Below the pieces are notes generated by a model. That model searched no databases. It had not been told where the DNA came from and was given only the letters and a program-made list of their open reading frames with translations. Shown here piece after piece: positions 7,886 through 17,277 of a DNA stretch of 64,000 nucleotides. The first letter of the stretch is position 1, and each line of letters opens with the position of its first letter. The stretch comes from Olsenella profusa F0195. Its GTDB lineage: Bacteria; Actinomycetota; Coriobacteriia; Coriobacteriales; Atopobiaceae. The DNA is taken from the NCBI RefSeq assembly GCF_000468755.1, contig NZ_AWEZ01000043.1, forward strand, positions 1 to 64,000, read 5' to 3'. Position numbers and translations under genes: made by a program.

Positions 7886-7886
7886 C

Positions 7887-9098
7887 ATGGGAAGGCACCG
7901 ACAGAGGGAGGTCACGGACCATACGCTTCCCTGGGAGCGCGTGGGTGCCCTCGTCGCCCTCGCGCTCGTCCTGGGGTACCTCGAGTCCTTCGTCCCCCTG
8001 CCCATCCCCGGTGTCAAGCTGGGCCTCGCCAACATCGCCATCCTCGTGGCCCTCTATGAGTTGGGGGCGCGGGCGACCCTGTGCGTGTGCGTGGTGAAGG
8101 TGCTTGCCGTGGGACTCCTCTTTGGCAACCCTCTCATGATTGCCTACTCCGCCCTGGGGTCGCTCCTCGCCCTGGGAGGCATGGCCCCGCTCTCCCGCCT
8201 GCGGACGCTGCATCCCGCCATGACCTCGGTCGTCGGTGGCATCCTCCACGAGCTGGGACAGCTCTGCGTGGCCTGGTGGCTGCTGGGGACGTCCCTCGTG
8301 TGGTATGGTGCACCGCCGCTGTTGGTGGTGGGTGCGCTCACCGGGGGGCTGACGGGCATCCTGGCCGGTTGGGTCCTCGAGGCACTCGGGGACATGACGG
8401 AGCCTGGTGCCAGACCGGCGTCCTCGGCCTTGCGGCCCCCCGAGCGCCATGTCGCCCTGGCGACGGGCGCCGCACCCGCCCGGCATGCGGGCGCACGCCT
8501 CGCCCTGCTTGTCGCCTATGCCGTCGCTCTCGTGCGCCTCGGGTCACTCCCCCTGCTCCTTGCGGCCACCGGCGCCACTCTCGTGGCCTGCCTGGTCGCC
8601 CGCGTACGGCCGCGCCTGGCGGCGCGAGGCCTCGTCCCCCTGCTCCTCCTGGCGTTGCTCACCTCTGCCCTGCAGGTTGCCACGGTGAGCTCCGGCCTGG
8701 TGCTGGCCTCCCTGGGGCCCGTCCTCGTCACGAGCGATGGCCTGGCGCAGGCCGCTGCCATGACGCTGCGCATCCTTGCCATCACGCTCGCGAACGTCGC
8801 ATTCGCCTCGCATGTTGGCCTGGAGGATCTCGTCCCCACCGTGCGGTGGGCCCTCTCACCCCTCGACAGGTTGGGCTTCGATCTCGAGGGGCCGCTCCTG
8901 GCGCTCTCCATCGCCACGGGCCTCGCCCCCCTGCTCGCCGATGATTTGGTCTCCTGCTGTGCCGACCGGGGGGCGCGCATGCTGTCGTGCACGTTCTGGC
9001 AGCGGGAGGTCGCCTCCCGCGTCGCCCGCGCCTACCTGCATGCCAACGGCGCGCCGCCGCTGACGGCCTCGCGTACGGATGGAGGTGCCCTCGGATGA
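7887..9098 (+). CDS. Fusion of a Gx transporter (S-component-like) with an EcfT-like transmembrane protein
   Basis: The 403-residue membrane protein has two recognisable halves. Residues about 18-175 match the Gx transporter family, once called heptaprenyl diphosphate synthase component I: PGVKLGLANIAILVAL, GGILHELGQL and GALTGGLTGILAG. A linker of about 30 residues (176-205) follows. Residues about 206-390 match CbiQ/EcfT-type energy-coupling subunits, with several helices and a charged ADRGARM segment where EcfT carries its ATPase-coupling motif. No ECF ATPase is encoded in the window. Position between NusG_II and apbE suggests a role in flavin supply for flavinylation, as EcfT-like FmnA has in Listeria; that is inference. 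The stop overlaps the apbE start. Confidence 0.75.
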   Translation: MGRHRQREVTDHTLPWERVGALVALALVLGYLESFVPLPIPGVKLGLANIAILVALYELGARATLCVCVVKVLAVGLLFGNPLMIAYSALGSLLALGGMAPLSRLRTLHPAMTSVVGGILHELGQLCVAWWLLGTSLVWYGAPPLLVVGALTGGLTGILAGWVLEALGDMTEPGARPASSALRPPERHVALATGAAPARHAGARLALLVAYAVALVRLGSLPLLLAATGATLVACLVARVRPRLAARGLVPLLLLALLTSALQVATVSSGLVLASLGPVLVTSDGLAQAAAMTLRILAITLANVAFASHVGLEDLVPTVRWALSPLDRLGFDLEGPLLALSIATGLAPLLADDLVSCCADRGARMLSCTFWQREVASRVARAYLHANGAPPLTASRTDGGALG

Positions 9099-10147
9099 CC
9101 AGCCATGACGGCGAGCGTGCCCCGCGCGTCTGCTCCCGACGCGCGTTCCTGCGGTCCCTGGCCCTACTCCCCTTCGCGGCCAGCCTCCCCGCTTGCGCGG
9201 GGGGCCTGGCCACCCCGGGCGCGCCCCAGGAGCTGCAGACCACGACCTTCTGCTTCGATACGGCCTGCACCCTGCGTGGCGTGATGACCCAGGACGTGCT
9301 CGACGGGGTGGTCGAGCTCTGCCGGACCTTCGAGCGGCTCCTCTCGCGTACCATAGACGGGAGTGACGTGGGGCGCATCAACGCCACAGCCGGCACCTCC
9401 GTGGAGGTCGATCCCAGGACGGCGGAGCTCATCCGCCTGGCGCTGGGCTACTGCCGGGAGTCGGACGGACTCTTTGACATCACGATCGGCAGCGTGAGCG
9501 AGCTTTGGGACTTCAAGGGGGGCATCGTGCCGGACCCCGCCCAGATAGAGGCGGCGCTCCCCCACGTGGACTACACCAAGGTCCAGGTGGAGGGGAACCT
9601 GGTGACCCTCCTCGATGCCGACGCCAGGTTGGATCTCGGCGGCATCGCCAAGGGCTACATCGCCGATGCCCTCATCGCACAGCTGCGTGAGGCAGGCGTC
9701 ACGAGCGCCTTCGTGAACCTGGGCGGTAACGTCATGGTCATGGGTGGCAGGCCCGACGGCAGTCCCTGAACGATTGGCGTCCAGGACCCTGCGACAGACG
9801 CCGGCGAGGGGATCGTCGCCGAGGTCTCCCGCAGCGATGCGTCCGTGGTCACGAGTGGCCTCTACGAGCGTTGCTTCGAGCGGGCCGGCATCACCTACTG
9901 GCACATCCTCGACCCCAGGACGGGCTACCCCGTACGCGGTGACGTGGTGGGGGCGACCATCCTCTCCGAGCGCTCCCTCGATGGCGACGGGCTCACCAAG
10001 CCCCTCTTCATGCTCCCCGTACCCGATGCCCTCGCCTACCTCGAGTACCACGGTGTCCAGGGGCTCCTCGTCACCGGCGGGGGCGACATCCGCACGACCG
10101 GGGCGAGCGACTTCGGGCTGGTGGGCAGCCGCACGCGGAACGAGTGA
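9095..10147 (+). pseudogene. apbE: ApbE-type FMN transferase lipoprotein, interrupted by an in-frame TGA
   Basis: ApbE attaches FMN to Thr in proteins such as RnfG and RnfD. The ATG at 9095 has GGAGGTG 7 bases upstream and overlaps the previous stop. The start has a Tat-like RRAFLRSLAL and a lipobox (SLPAC), so a lipoprotein is expected. Family motifs include LDLGGIAKGYIADAL and NLGGNVMVMGG. The frame stops at TGA 9767-9769 after RPDGSP, exactly where the family usually has Trp. It then continues in the same frame with TIGVQDP and HILDPRTGYPV, which contains the conserved HxxDPxTG, to the true end at 10147. One G-to-A change (TGG to TGA) explains it. The truncated product lacks conserved C-terminal residues and is likely inactive. 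Confidence 0.9.
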
Positions 10148-10211
10148 TGACCAGTCGCGAACCTGCGCTAGAATTCCCTTGTATGTGCACCCGACCACGG
10201 TGGGAGGAACC

Positions 10212-11366
10212 ATGGCAGACGGCATGCAGGACCTTGGGATGGAAGCGCCCGAACCACAGCTCGAGTTTGGGGATCTTGCCCCCCAGGCACCCGAGCCCTC
10301 CCCCATCACCGAGCCCGCCCCCACCGACGCGGCTGCGACGCTCACGTCCCAGGAGCGCGAGCAGGTCTCCGCCTTCGTCGAGAAGATCGACGTGAGCGAC
10401 ACCGCGGGCGTCCTCGCCTACGGCGTGGGGTCGCAGCGCAAGGTCTCCGAGTTCTCCGAGCGTGCCCTCTCCGGAGTACGGGGACGCGACCTCGGCGAGG
10501 TGGGTGACGACGTCACCTCCCTCATCGTCACGCTCAAGAACTTCAGTCCCGACCAGGAGGAGGCCAAGGGCATCCGCAGCCTCTTCCGCAAGGCCAAGGG
10601 CAGCCTGGACGCGCTCAAGGCCCGCTACAGCGAGGTGGAGAAGAACGTGCGCGCCATCGCCGAGGTTCTCGAGGGGCACCAACGCACCCTCATCAAGGAC
10701 ATAGCCCTGCTCGACCAGCTCTACGCCCTCAACGAGGCCTACTTCAAGGAGCTCACCATGTACGTGGTGGCCGGCAAGGAGAAGCTGGAGCAGGTGCGCA
10801 CGGGCGAGCTTGCCACCCTGCAGGCCAAGGCTCGGGAGTCGGGGCTCGCCGAGGACGCACAGGCCGCCCGCGATCTCGCCCAGAAGTGCGACCGCTTCGA
10901 GAAGCGCGTCTTCGACCTGGAGCTCACCCGCCAGGTGGCCCTGCAGACGGCCCCGCAGATTCGCCTGGTCCAGAGCTCCGACGCCGTGATGGCCGAGAAG
11001 ATCCAGTCCACCGTGGTCAACACCATCCCGCTCTGGAAGAACCAGATGGTCATCGCCCTGGGCATCGAGCACGCGACGCAGGCGGCCCGCGCGCAGCGCG
11101 AGGTGGCGGACATGACCAACCAGCTCCTCAAGAGGAACGCCGACCAGCTCAAGGTGGCGACAGTGGAGTCTGCCCGCGAGGCCGAGCGCGGCGTGGTGGA
11201 CATCGAGACGCTCCGCCACACCAACGAGCAGCTCATCTCCACGCTCGACGAGGTCGCACGCGTGCAGTCCGAGGGCCGCGAGAGGCGTCGCCAGGCCGAG
11301 GCCGAGCTCACCAAGATCGAGGGCGAGCTCAAGGCGAAGCTGCTGGAGGCGTCGCAGGCCTCCTAG
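10212..11366 (+). CDS. TelA/KlaA-family (toxic anion resistance) protein
   Basis: The ATG at 10212 has GGGAGGAAC just upstream. The 384-residue protein has an acidic, Pro-rich N-terminus (about 1-45) and then a long helical, coiled-coil body with the TelA signature regions (NTIPLWKNQMVIALGIE, ERGVVDIETLRHTNEQLI). No signal peptide or membrane helix is seen, so it is cytosolic. The family was first linked to tellurite resistance but is now seen as a general stress or envelope factor. It is convergent with an XpaC-family gene 19 bases away; TelA and XpaC proteins are often encoded together. Confidence 0.88.
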   Translation: MADGMQDLGMEAPEPQLEFGDLAPQAPEPSPITEPAPTDAAATLTSQEREQVSAFVEKIDVSDTAGVLAYGVGSQRKVSEFSERALSGVRGRDLGEVGDDVTSLIVTLKNFSPDQEEAKGIRSLFRKAKGSLDALKARYSEVEKNVRAIAEVLEGHQRTLIKDIALLDQLYALNEAYFKELTMYVVAGKEKLEQVRTGELATLQAKARESGLAEDAQAARDLAQKCDRFEKRVFDLELTRQVALQTAPQIRLVQSSDAVMAEKIQSTVVNTIPLWKNQMVIALGIEHATQAARAQREVADMTNQLLKRNADQLKVATVESAREAERGVVDIETLRHTNEQLISTLDEVARVQSEGRERRRQAEAELTKIEGELKAKLLEASQAS

Positions 11367-11385
11367 CCCACCACGACCAGGCACC

Positions 11386-12477
11386 CTATGCCCGTATGCC
11401 CCCGTCCTCCGTCAGGCCGTCCTGCGCGAGCATGGTGCTCATGACCTTCAGGTCGCCCTCGAGGTCCCATGCCTGCTGGCGGATGAGCTCCTCCGAGAGC
11501 TTGCTGAGGGCCGCATCGAACTGGGTGAACGCCTGCCGCAGCTCGGCCTTGGTGGCCTCGGACTGGGGGCTCGACGCGCGTCCCTCGATCTCCACGTAGG
11601 CATCCACCAGCTGCGTGGCGGTAGGCAGATAGTATGTGACGGCATGGCGCAGCTGCGGGGCCACCTCAGGGTGGCGCGCGACGAAGTCGGAAAGGTTCGA
11701 GACCTTGGTGGCGACACCGTCGAGCAGGAGGTAGACCTGCCCCTCGCCCAGCCTGGGCACGGCCGCATGCACGCGCGAGACGAAGGCCGAGCAGGCATCC
11801 ATCACCTCGTGGGCCTCCGTTGAGAGCGTCTGTTCCCATGAGGCGCGTTCGGCAGCCTGACGCAGGGAGGCATCGCGAGCCGCACAATCCGCCTCCCACG
11901 GGGCATCTGTCAGATAGAGCGTCTCGGTACCCAAGGGGGTGTCAAGGTGGCCGCGCGGAATGAGCCCACGCTCGATGGCCCCACGGACAAGGGGTCTCAG
12001 GCGCTCGACGGGCGTGGACGTGAGGGTGGCAAGATCCGTGAGGGTGACCATCTGGCGCTCGCCCAAGGCAGCGGCCGCGCGCGAGAGGGCCTTCGTCATG
12101 CGGCGACGCTGCACCCCCTGGCATATGAGCATCACGGCGCCGATGGCAAGGACGATGCTGACGAGCCCGAACACGATCGACAACACCGCACGGCCAAGAG
12201 CCAGAAGGACGATGGCAGGAATCCCCAGAGCGGGAACCAACGTGGACAGCAGCAGGACGCCCGTGACCATCCTCACGACGGCACCGGTGCTCCTGTCGCA
12301 GACGATGTAGGGCGAGGGCGCAGGTCCCATGAGCCCCAGCTGCCGGGCAACCCCACGAGCCGCCTGGCCCAGCGAATGGGCGGTGCCCTCGAAGTCTATC
12401 TTCGAGACCGCCTGGCTCACCTGCCGCACGAGCTCGCTGCCCTGCTGCTGTAGATCGCGCATGTCCTTGTCGCCCAT
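11386..12477 (-). CDS. XpaC-family protein (5-bromo-4-chloroindolyl phosphate hydrolysis)
   Basis: The ATG at 12477 follows CAGGGAGTGACG, a good ribosome site, so the longer in-frame ORF upstream is not used. The 363-residue protein has a cytosolic start, two adjacent membrane segments (about residues 70-115, with VTGVLLLSTLVPALG and SIVFGLVSIVLAIGAV), and a long helical C-terminal domain ending like other XpaC proteins (DLEGDLKVMSTMLAQDGL). XpaC was named for a phosphatase phenotype in Bacillus, but the biochemical role is unclear. It is convergent with the TelA gene, fitting a functional pair. Confidence 0.8.
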   Translation of the reverse strand: MGDKDMRDLQQQGSELVRQVSQAVSKIDFEGTAHSLGQAARGVARQLGLMGPAPSPYIVCDRSTGAVVRMVTGVLLLSTLVPALGIPAIVLLALGRAVLSIVFGLVSIVLAIGAVMLICQGVQRRRMTKALSRAAAALGERQMVTLTDLATLTSTPVERLRPLVRGAIERGLIPRGHLDTPLGTETLYLTDAPWEADCAARDASLRQAAERASWEQTLSTEAHEVMDACSAFVSRVHAAVPRLGEGQVYLLLDGVATKVSNLSDFVARHPEVAPQLRHAVTYYLPTATQLVDAYVEIEGRASSPQSEATKAELRQAFTQFDAALSKLSEELIRQQAWDLEGDLKVMSTMLAQDGLTEDGGIRA

Positions 12478-12647
12478 CGTCACTCCCTGGAAGAGTCCGT
12501 GCACGTCCCCTCGCCTGGCATCTGATTCTAGCAGTAGCGCAGGGCAGGGGCCTTCCCCCACACCCCATGGGAGCGCCTCGCCAGGACGTGCCGCCCACCT
12601 TGCCTTTCGGGGCGGGGCACGGGCGCACGATGGGTGCGATCAGCTCC

Positions 12648-14162
12648 CTACGACCTGAAGTTGGTGCTGGAGTCGGATTCCTTGAGGATGACGTCGTGCG
12701 CGCCACCCTCCACGAGCGAGGTGGCGGAGACGAGCGTGATCTTGGCCTTCTCACGCAGCTCGCAGAGATCAAGCGCGCCGCAGTTGCACATCGTGGAGCG
12801 CACCTTGGTGAGTGACCCCTCCACGTTCTCCTTGAGTGGGCCGGCGTAGGGCACGTAGGAGTCCACGCCTTCCACGAAGGAGAGCCTCTTGTCACCGCCG
12901 AGGTCGTAGCGGGCCCAGTTGCGCGCGCGCGCCGAGCCCTCGCCCCAGTACTCCTTCACGTAGGAGCCATTGACGTTGAGGCGGCGCGTCGGGCTCTCGT
13001 CGAAGCGGGCGAAGTAGCGGCCCAGCATGAGGAAGTCGGCACCCATGGCCAAGGCGAGCGTCATGTGGTAGTCGTACACGATGCCGCCATCAGAGCACAC
13101 GGGCACGTAGACGCCCGCCTCCTCGAAGTACTCGTCGCGAGCGCGGCACACGTCGATGAGCGCCGAGGCCTGACCGCGGCCGATGCCCTTCTGCTCGCGC
13201 GTGATGCAGATGGAACCACCGCCGATGCCCACCTTCACGAAGTCGGCACCCGCCTCCGCCAGGTAGCGGAAGCCCTCGGCATCCACGATGTTGCCCGCGC
13301 CCACCTTGACGGTATTGCCATAGTGCTCACGAATCCAGTCGAGCGTGAGCTTCTCCCATTCGCTGAAGCCCTCGGAGGAGTCGATGCAGAGCACGTCCGC
13401 ACCAGCCTCGACGAGCAGGGGCACGCGCTCGGCATAGTCGCGCGTGTTGATGCCCGCGCCGACGATGTAGCTCTTGTGCTCGTCGAGCAGCTCGTTCGGC
13501 AGGCTCTTGTGCGAGTCGTAGTCCTTGCGGAACACGAGCGACACGAGCCTGCCTTCCCCATCGACGATGGGCAGCTGGTTGAGCTTATGGTCCCAGATGA
13601 TGTCGTTGGCGGCCTTGAGGGTGGTGCCCTCCTGCGCCGTGATGCACTGCTGGGCAGGGGTCATGAACTCGCAGACCCTCTTGCTGGGGTCGTCGCGGGA
13701 GACGCGATAGTCACGACTCGTGACGATGCCGCAGAACAGGCCATGCGCACTGCCGTCCTCCGTGACGGGCATCGTGGAATGGCCCGTGCGATTGCGCAGC
13801 TCGAGCACGTCGGCCAGGGTCATGCTCGGCGTCAGGGTGGAGTCGGAGACCACGAAGCCCGCCTTGTACGACTTGACCTCGCGCACCATCTTGGCCTCCT
13901 GTTCGGGGGCCTGGGACTGGTAGATGAAGGAGATGCCGCCCTCCTGCGCAAGTGCGATGGCAAGGCGCGGACCGGAGACCGCCTGCATGACGGCGGATGT
14001 CAGAGGGATGTTCATGGTGAGGGCAGAGTGCTCGCCACGCCTGAACTTGACGAGCGGCGTCTTGAGCGAGACGCCCTGAGGCACGTTCTCATGTGAGGAA
14101 TAGCCCGGCACCAACAGATACTCGGAAAAGGTGTGGGACTCTCCCTCGAAGAAATGTGCCAT
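12648..14162 (-). CDS. guaB: IMP dehydrogenase
   Basis: It oxidises IMP to XMP with NAD, the committed step to GMP. The start MAHFFEG at 14162 follows a purine-rich AGAGGGAGCG. The 504-residue length is normal. The TIM-barrel start, a pair of CBS domains in the middle (about residues 110-230, with [11 protein letters not shown] and [14 protein letters not shown]), and the catalytic loop [17 protein letters not shown], whose Cys forms the covalent intermediate, are all present. [10 protein letters not shown] and [12 protein letters not shown] are in the mobile flap region. It is transcribed alone or after the glycosyltransferase gene 160 bases upstream; a GC hairpin lies between them. Confidence 0.93.
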   Translation of the reverse strand: MAHFFEGESHTFSEYLLVPGYSSHENVPQGVSLKTPLVKFRRGEHSALTMNIPLTSAVMQAVSGPRLAIALAQEGGISFIYQSQAPEQEAKMVREVKSYKAGFVVSDSTLTPSMTLADVLELRNRTGHSTMPVTEDGSAHGLFCGIVTSRDYRVSRDDPSKRVCEFMTPAQQCITAQEGTTLKAANDIIWDHKLNQLPIVDGEGRLVSLVFRKDYDSHKSLPNELLDEHKSYIVGAGINTRDYAERVPLLVEAGADVLCIDSSEGFSEWEKLTLDWIREHYGNTVKVGAGNIVDAEGFRYLAEAGADFVKVGIGGGSICITREQKGIGRGQASALIDVCRARDEYFEEAGVYVPVCSDGGIVYDYHMTLALAMGADFLMLGRYFARFDESPTRRLNVNGSYVKEYWGEGSARARNWARYDLGGDKRLSFVEGVDSYVPYAGPLKENVEGSLTKVRSTMCNCGALDLCELREKAKITLVSATSLVEGGAHDVILKESDSSTNFRS

Positions 14163-14286
14163 GGAACGCTCCCTCTGTAGACGCTGATACCCGCAGCCAT
14201 AAACTGTAGGCGATTGTAGCATCACTGGGGCATGCCACGGGAAGCCGCCGTCTCCTCCCCCTGAAGCCCTGCCGCCGCTCACGAGG

Positions 14287-14308
14287 CGAGGCCGCACCGA
14301 CGGCCTCG
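14287..14308 (-). terminator. GC-rich hairpin between the glycosyltransferase gene and guaB
   Basis: An 8-bp perfect stem (CGAGGCCG with CGGCCTCG) encloses a 6-base loop, 15 bases after the glycosyltransferase stop. There is no T-run, so termination would be weak or factor-dependent. Confidence 0.35.
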
Positions 14309-14322
14309 AGGGGGCGCCGACG

Positions 14323-15612
14323 TCAGACGTCCTCACTCATGACATCGTCGAAGTTGACGGCGATGTCATGCTTCGTGGGCACCCACTCGACCTTCTTGAA
14401 CAGGGCCGCAACCGTGATGGGGATGTAGGTCATCATGAAGATCGGGAACGTGAAGAGGTTGGTGACGATGCGCCAGCGCCTCTTGGCGTGGATGTGCTTC
14501 CGCTCGCTCACGGTGGTGATGACCGCCAGGATGAGGAACACGACGTATATGGAGCCAAACGTCATGAGCAGCGACCCGATGCACATGGCGAGTTCGGCAT
14601 TGGTGGCGATGAAGCCATGGCTGAGCGAGCCGATGATGAGGTAGGCGGCGTTGACGAAGAACGAGAGCAGCGTGAGGATCATGCCGGGCGCCACCGTCAT
14701 GAGCATGTCGTACGAGGAGAAGTTCCCCTTGCGGATGCCGTGGAGCAGATTGTGGTTGTATGAGAAGAACACCTGGTAGAAACCCTTGGTCCAGCGCATG
14801 CGCTGCGTCCAGGACGCCTTGAAGGTGACGGGCTGCTCGTCGAAGAACTCCGCCGGGGCGTAGCCGATCTGGATGCCGTGCGAGCAGCAGAACGTGGAGA
14901 ACTGGATGTCCTCCGTGAGGGTATGGAATCGCCATCCGTGCATGCCGCGGATGATGCTCGCCGACACGAGCCATCCCGAGCCGGAGATGGCACAGCTCGT
15001 ACCAAGCATCATGCGGGCGTTGTTGAGGAACTTGGCCTCGCGCAGGAACCATGTCGCATAGGCGGAGCTGATCCAGCTGGAGTCGAAGTTCTTGGAGTTG
15101 CGGTAGCTCGTACACACCAGATAGCCGGCATCGAAGGCCCGGTTCATGATCTCCACGTAGTTGGGCGCGATGATGTTGTCGGCGTCCATGACGAAGAACG
15201 CCTCGTAGCGGTCGCCGTACTCGTTGAGGATGCGGTCGAAGGCATAGTCCAAGACCCAGCTCTTGCCCTTGCGGGCGAGGTCGTTGCGTTCCCAGGTGAT
15301 GGCCCCCGCCTTGCGTGCCTCCTCGGCCGTTGCGTCGGTGCAGGCATCCGCCACCACGAAGCAGTCGGCGAGGCCGTCGTACTTTTGCGTGAGAATGGAA
15401 CGCACGAGGTTGCCAATGACGGGCTCCTCGTTGTGCGCGGCGATCACGAAGGCATAGCTGTGATCCCTCTTCGCCTTGGGCAGCACGACCGTACCGCGCA
15501 CCGACACGCGGATGATGTAGACGAGCTGGTAGAAGTAGGCCAGGGTGAAGAAGAGCCACACGATGCCATTGAAGATGACGATGGGTGTGATGCCGAGCCT
15601 TTGCAAGTCCAC
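14323..15612 (-). CDS. Membrane glycosyltransferase, family 2
   Basis: It starts with GTG at 15612 after AAGGAGTCCTC. The 429-residue protein has an N-terminal helix (about 10-35) and a cytosolic GT2 domain: [30 protein letters not shown] (the DxD sugar-nucleotide site), LTEDIQFS, and QRMRWTKG, the QxxRW motif of processive beta-glycosyltransferases. At least four C-terminal helices follow (from about residue 300). This layout is shared with hyaluronan, cellulose and poly-N-acetylglucosamine synthases. The polymer made cannot be predicted. No partner genes for a polysaccharide are nearby. Confidence 0.85.
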   Translation of the reverse strand: MDLQRLGITPIVIFNGIVWLFFTLAYFYQLVYIIRVSVRGTVVLPKAKRDHSYAFVIAAHNEEPVIGNLVRSILTQKYDGLADCFVVADACTDATAEEARKAGAITWERNDLARKGKSWVLDYAFDRILNEYGDRYEAFFVMDADNIIAPNYVEIMNRAFDAGYLVCTSYRNSKNFDSSWISSAYATWFLREAKFLNNARMMLGTSCAISGSGWLVSASIIRGMHGWRFHTLTEDIQFSTFCCSHGIQIGYAPAEFFDEQPVTFKASWTQRMRWTKGFYQVFFSYNHNLLHGIRKGNFSSYDMLMTVAPGMILTLLSFFVNAAYLIIGSLSHGFIATNAELAMCIGSLLMTFGSIYVVFLILAVITTVSERKHIHAKRRWRIVTNLFTFPIFMMTYIPITVAALFKKVEWVPTKHDIAVNFDDVMSEDV

Positions 15613-15632
15613 GAGGACTCCTTCCCTGCCGA

Positions 15633-16664
15633 CTACGCCGTGGGGCCATCGACGCCAAGCTGTGGACAGATGCGTACGCCCGCCTCGGTACGTCCCATGG
15701 AGCTGTCTCCAAGCCCCTTCAGTATATCGAGTAGGTCAGGGGGGAGCACGTCAGCCCGCACGATCGGCTCGCCGGTGGCGGGATGGTCGAAGGCGATGCG
15801 CCACGAGTGCAGGAACTGTCGGACGAGCCCACGGTTGCGCCGGGCGTCCCCGCGCCCATAGGGCTGGTCGCCCACCACCTGGTGGCCGATGTGGCGCATG
15901 TGCACACGAATCTGGTGCGTGCGTCCGGTGTAGAGGTGGCATTCGAGCAGGCTGTACCCCTCATCATAGCGGCCTGCCTCAAAGCGCTCCAGCGTGGTGA
16001 ACGTGGTGATGGCCTCGCGCGCCAAGGGGTCGTCGGAGACGGTCATGCGCAGGCGGTCGCGCGGGGAGCGGGCGATGCCCGTGGTGATGGTCCCCTGGTC
16101 CGGTGCCACATAGCCATGCACCAGCACCACGTAGCGCCGGTCGAGCACGCGCAGGCGGATGAGATCCTGCAGCGCGCGCTGCATCTCGTCGTCCTTGGCC
16201 GCCACCATGAGGCCCGAGGTGTCCCGGTCGAGCCGATGCACGATGCCCGGTCGGTCGTCTCCCTGGAGGGTGCCCAGATGGTCGTAGCCACAGTGCGCGA
16301 CGAGGGCGTTGGCCAGCGTGTCATCCACATGGCCGGGGCTGGGATGGCACACGAGCCCCGCCTGCTTGGAAAGCACGATGAGGCGATCGTCCTCATAGCG
16401 GATGTCCAGGGGGATCGCATGGTTGGGGACGAGGGCGCCAGGTGCCGCAGGCTCTGGCTCCTCGATGCTCGCACGTATGCGATCGCCGAGAACGACGCGC
16501 TCGGACTTTGACGTGGCGTCCGTGCCGTTGATGGTGACGGCACCCGCCTCCACCAGCCGGGTACAGGCAGAGCGCGAGGGCATGCCCTCCTGGGCGGCAA
16601 GGAAGGCGTCGAGGCGCGACCCCTCCCCCTCGGGTCCTACAAGAAGCTCAAGGATACGCGTCAC
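15633..16664 (-). CDS. rluD: Large-subunit rRNA pseudouridine synthase, RluD type
   Basis: It converts uridines of 23S rRNA to pseudouridine. GTG 16664 overlaps the lspA stop (GTGA) and has GGAGGGGC upstream; the product is 343 residues. An S4 RNA-binding domain (about 15-75, with RLDAFLAAQEG and GAVTINGTDA) precedes the catalytic domain with HRLDRDTSGLMV, where the second Asp is catalytic, and HLYTGRTHQIRVHMRH. The lspA-rluD order is conserved in many Gram-positive genomes. The exact site (RluD against related RluC) is not proven by sequence alone. Confidence 0.9.
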   Translation of the reverse strand: MTRILELLVGPEGEGSRLDAFLAAQEGMPSRSACTRLVEAGAVTINGTDATSKSERVVLGDRIRASIEEPEPAAPGALVPNHAIPLDIRYEDDRLIVLSKQAGLVCHPSPGHVDDTLANALVAHCGYDHLGTLQGDDRPGIVHRLDRDTSGLMVAAKDDEMQRALQDLIRLRVLDRRYVVLVHGYVAPDQGTITTGIARSPRDRLRMTVSDDPLAREAITTFTTLERFEAGRYDEGYSLLECHLYTGRTHQIRVHMRHIGHQVVGDQPYGRGDARRNRGLVRQFLHSWRIAFDHPATGEPIVRADVLPPDLLDILKGLGDSSMGRTEAGVRICPQLGVDGPTA

Positions 16665-17167
16665 GATGCCGTGCCCCTCCGGGTGGGCGCCCCCTTGAGC
16701 TGATGGCGGGCATCCCACATGAGCCAGACGACGAAGGCCACGACGATGCCCACGGTCACGAAGCAGTCGGCCACATTGAAGATGGGAAAGCTGACGAAGT
16801 CGAGGGACAGGAAGTCCGTCACGAACCCCTGGCCGAGGCGGTCGATCATGTTGCCGATGCCCCCGCCCACGATGCAGCCCAAGGGCACGACGAGCGTGAG
16901 CGGCAGCCAGCGGCGCCACACGATGACGGTACAGATGATAGTGACCACCAGCGCCACCGCCACGAACACCAGGCCGGCGCCCTCCCCCATGCTGAAGGCC
17001 GCCCCGGTGTTGCGCACGTGGACGAGGCCAAGCAGATGCGGTATGAGGCCCGTGTGACGTCCGAGCGGCAGGTTGTCGCGCACCCAGGCCTTTGAGAGCT
17101 GGTCGAGCGCCACCGCCAGGACGGCAGCGAGCCCGAAGCCACGCATGCGCATGGGCCGCGACGCCAT
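16661..17167 (-). CDS. lspA: Lipoprotein signal peptidase
   Basis: This membrane aspartyl protease removes signal peptides from prolipoproteins. The ATG at 17167 has AGAGG 5 bases upstream. The 168-residue product has four helices and both catalytic Asp motifs: VGGGIGNMIDRL and FNVADCFVTVG. DQLSKAWV and RNTGAAFS are also family hallmarks. It overlaps rluD at its end. Substrates in this window would include ApbE and the sugar-binding protein. Confidence 0.93.
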   Translation of the reverse strand: MASRPMRMRGFGLAAVLAVALDQLSKAWVRDNLPLGRHTGLIPHLLGLVHVRNTGAAFSMGEGAGLVFVAVALVVTIICTVIVWRRWLPLTLVVPLGCIVGGGIGNMIDRLGQGFVTDFLSLDFVSFPIFNVADCFVTVGIVVAFVVWLMWDARHQLKGAPTRRGTAS

Positions 17168-17206
17168 AGTACCTCTGCTCGTTCCCAACTCGCCTCCCTC
17201 ACGGAG

Positions 17207-17238
17207 GGGAACCGTCCCGCGCAGGCGGGACGGTTCCC
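17207..17238 (-). terminator. GC-rich hairpin between ileS and lspA
   Basis: A 14-bp perfect stem (GGGAACCGTCCCGC with its complement) has a 4-base loop and sits 40 bases after the ileS stop. There is no T-run on either strand, so it may be a weak terminator or an mRNA-stabilising end. Confidence 0.5.
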
Positions 17239-17277
17239 ATAGCTCGCAGGTACCAGGCTACTACAGACGGGCGTTCC

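Noticed and set aside
9767-9769. Selenocysteine at the apbE TGA
   Set aside because: The family has Trp at this place, not Cys, and no SECIS-like hairpin stands out after the TGA.
9164-10402. Minus-strand open frame opposite apbE
   Set aside because: No motif and wrong composition; the plus-strand ApbE motifs explain the sequence.
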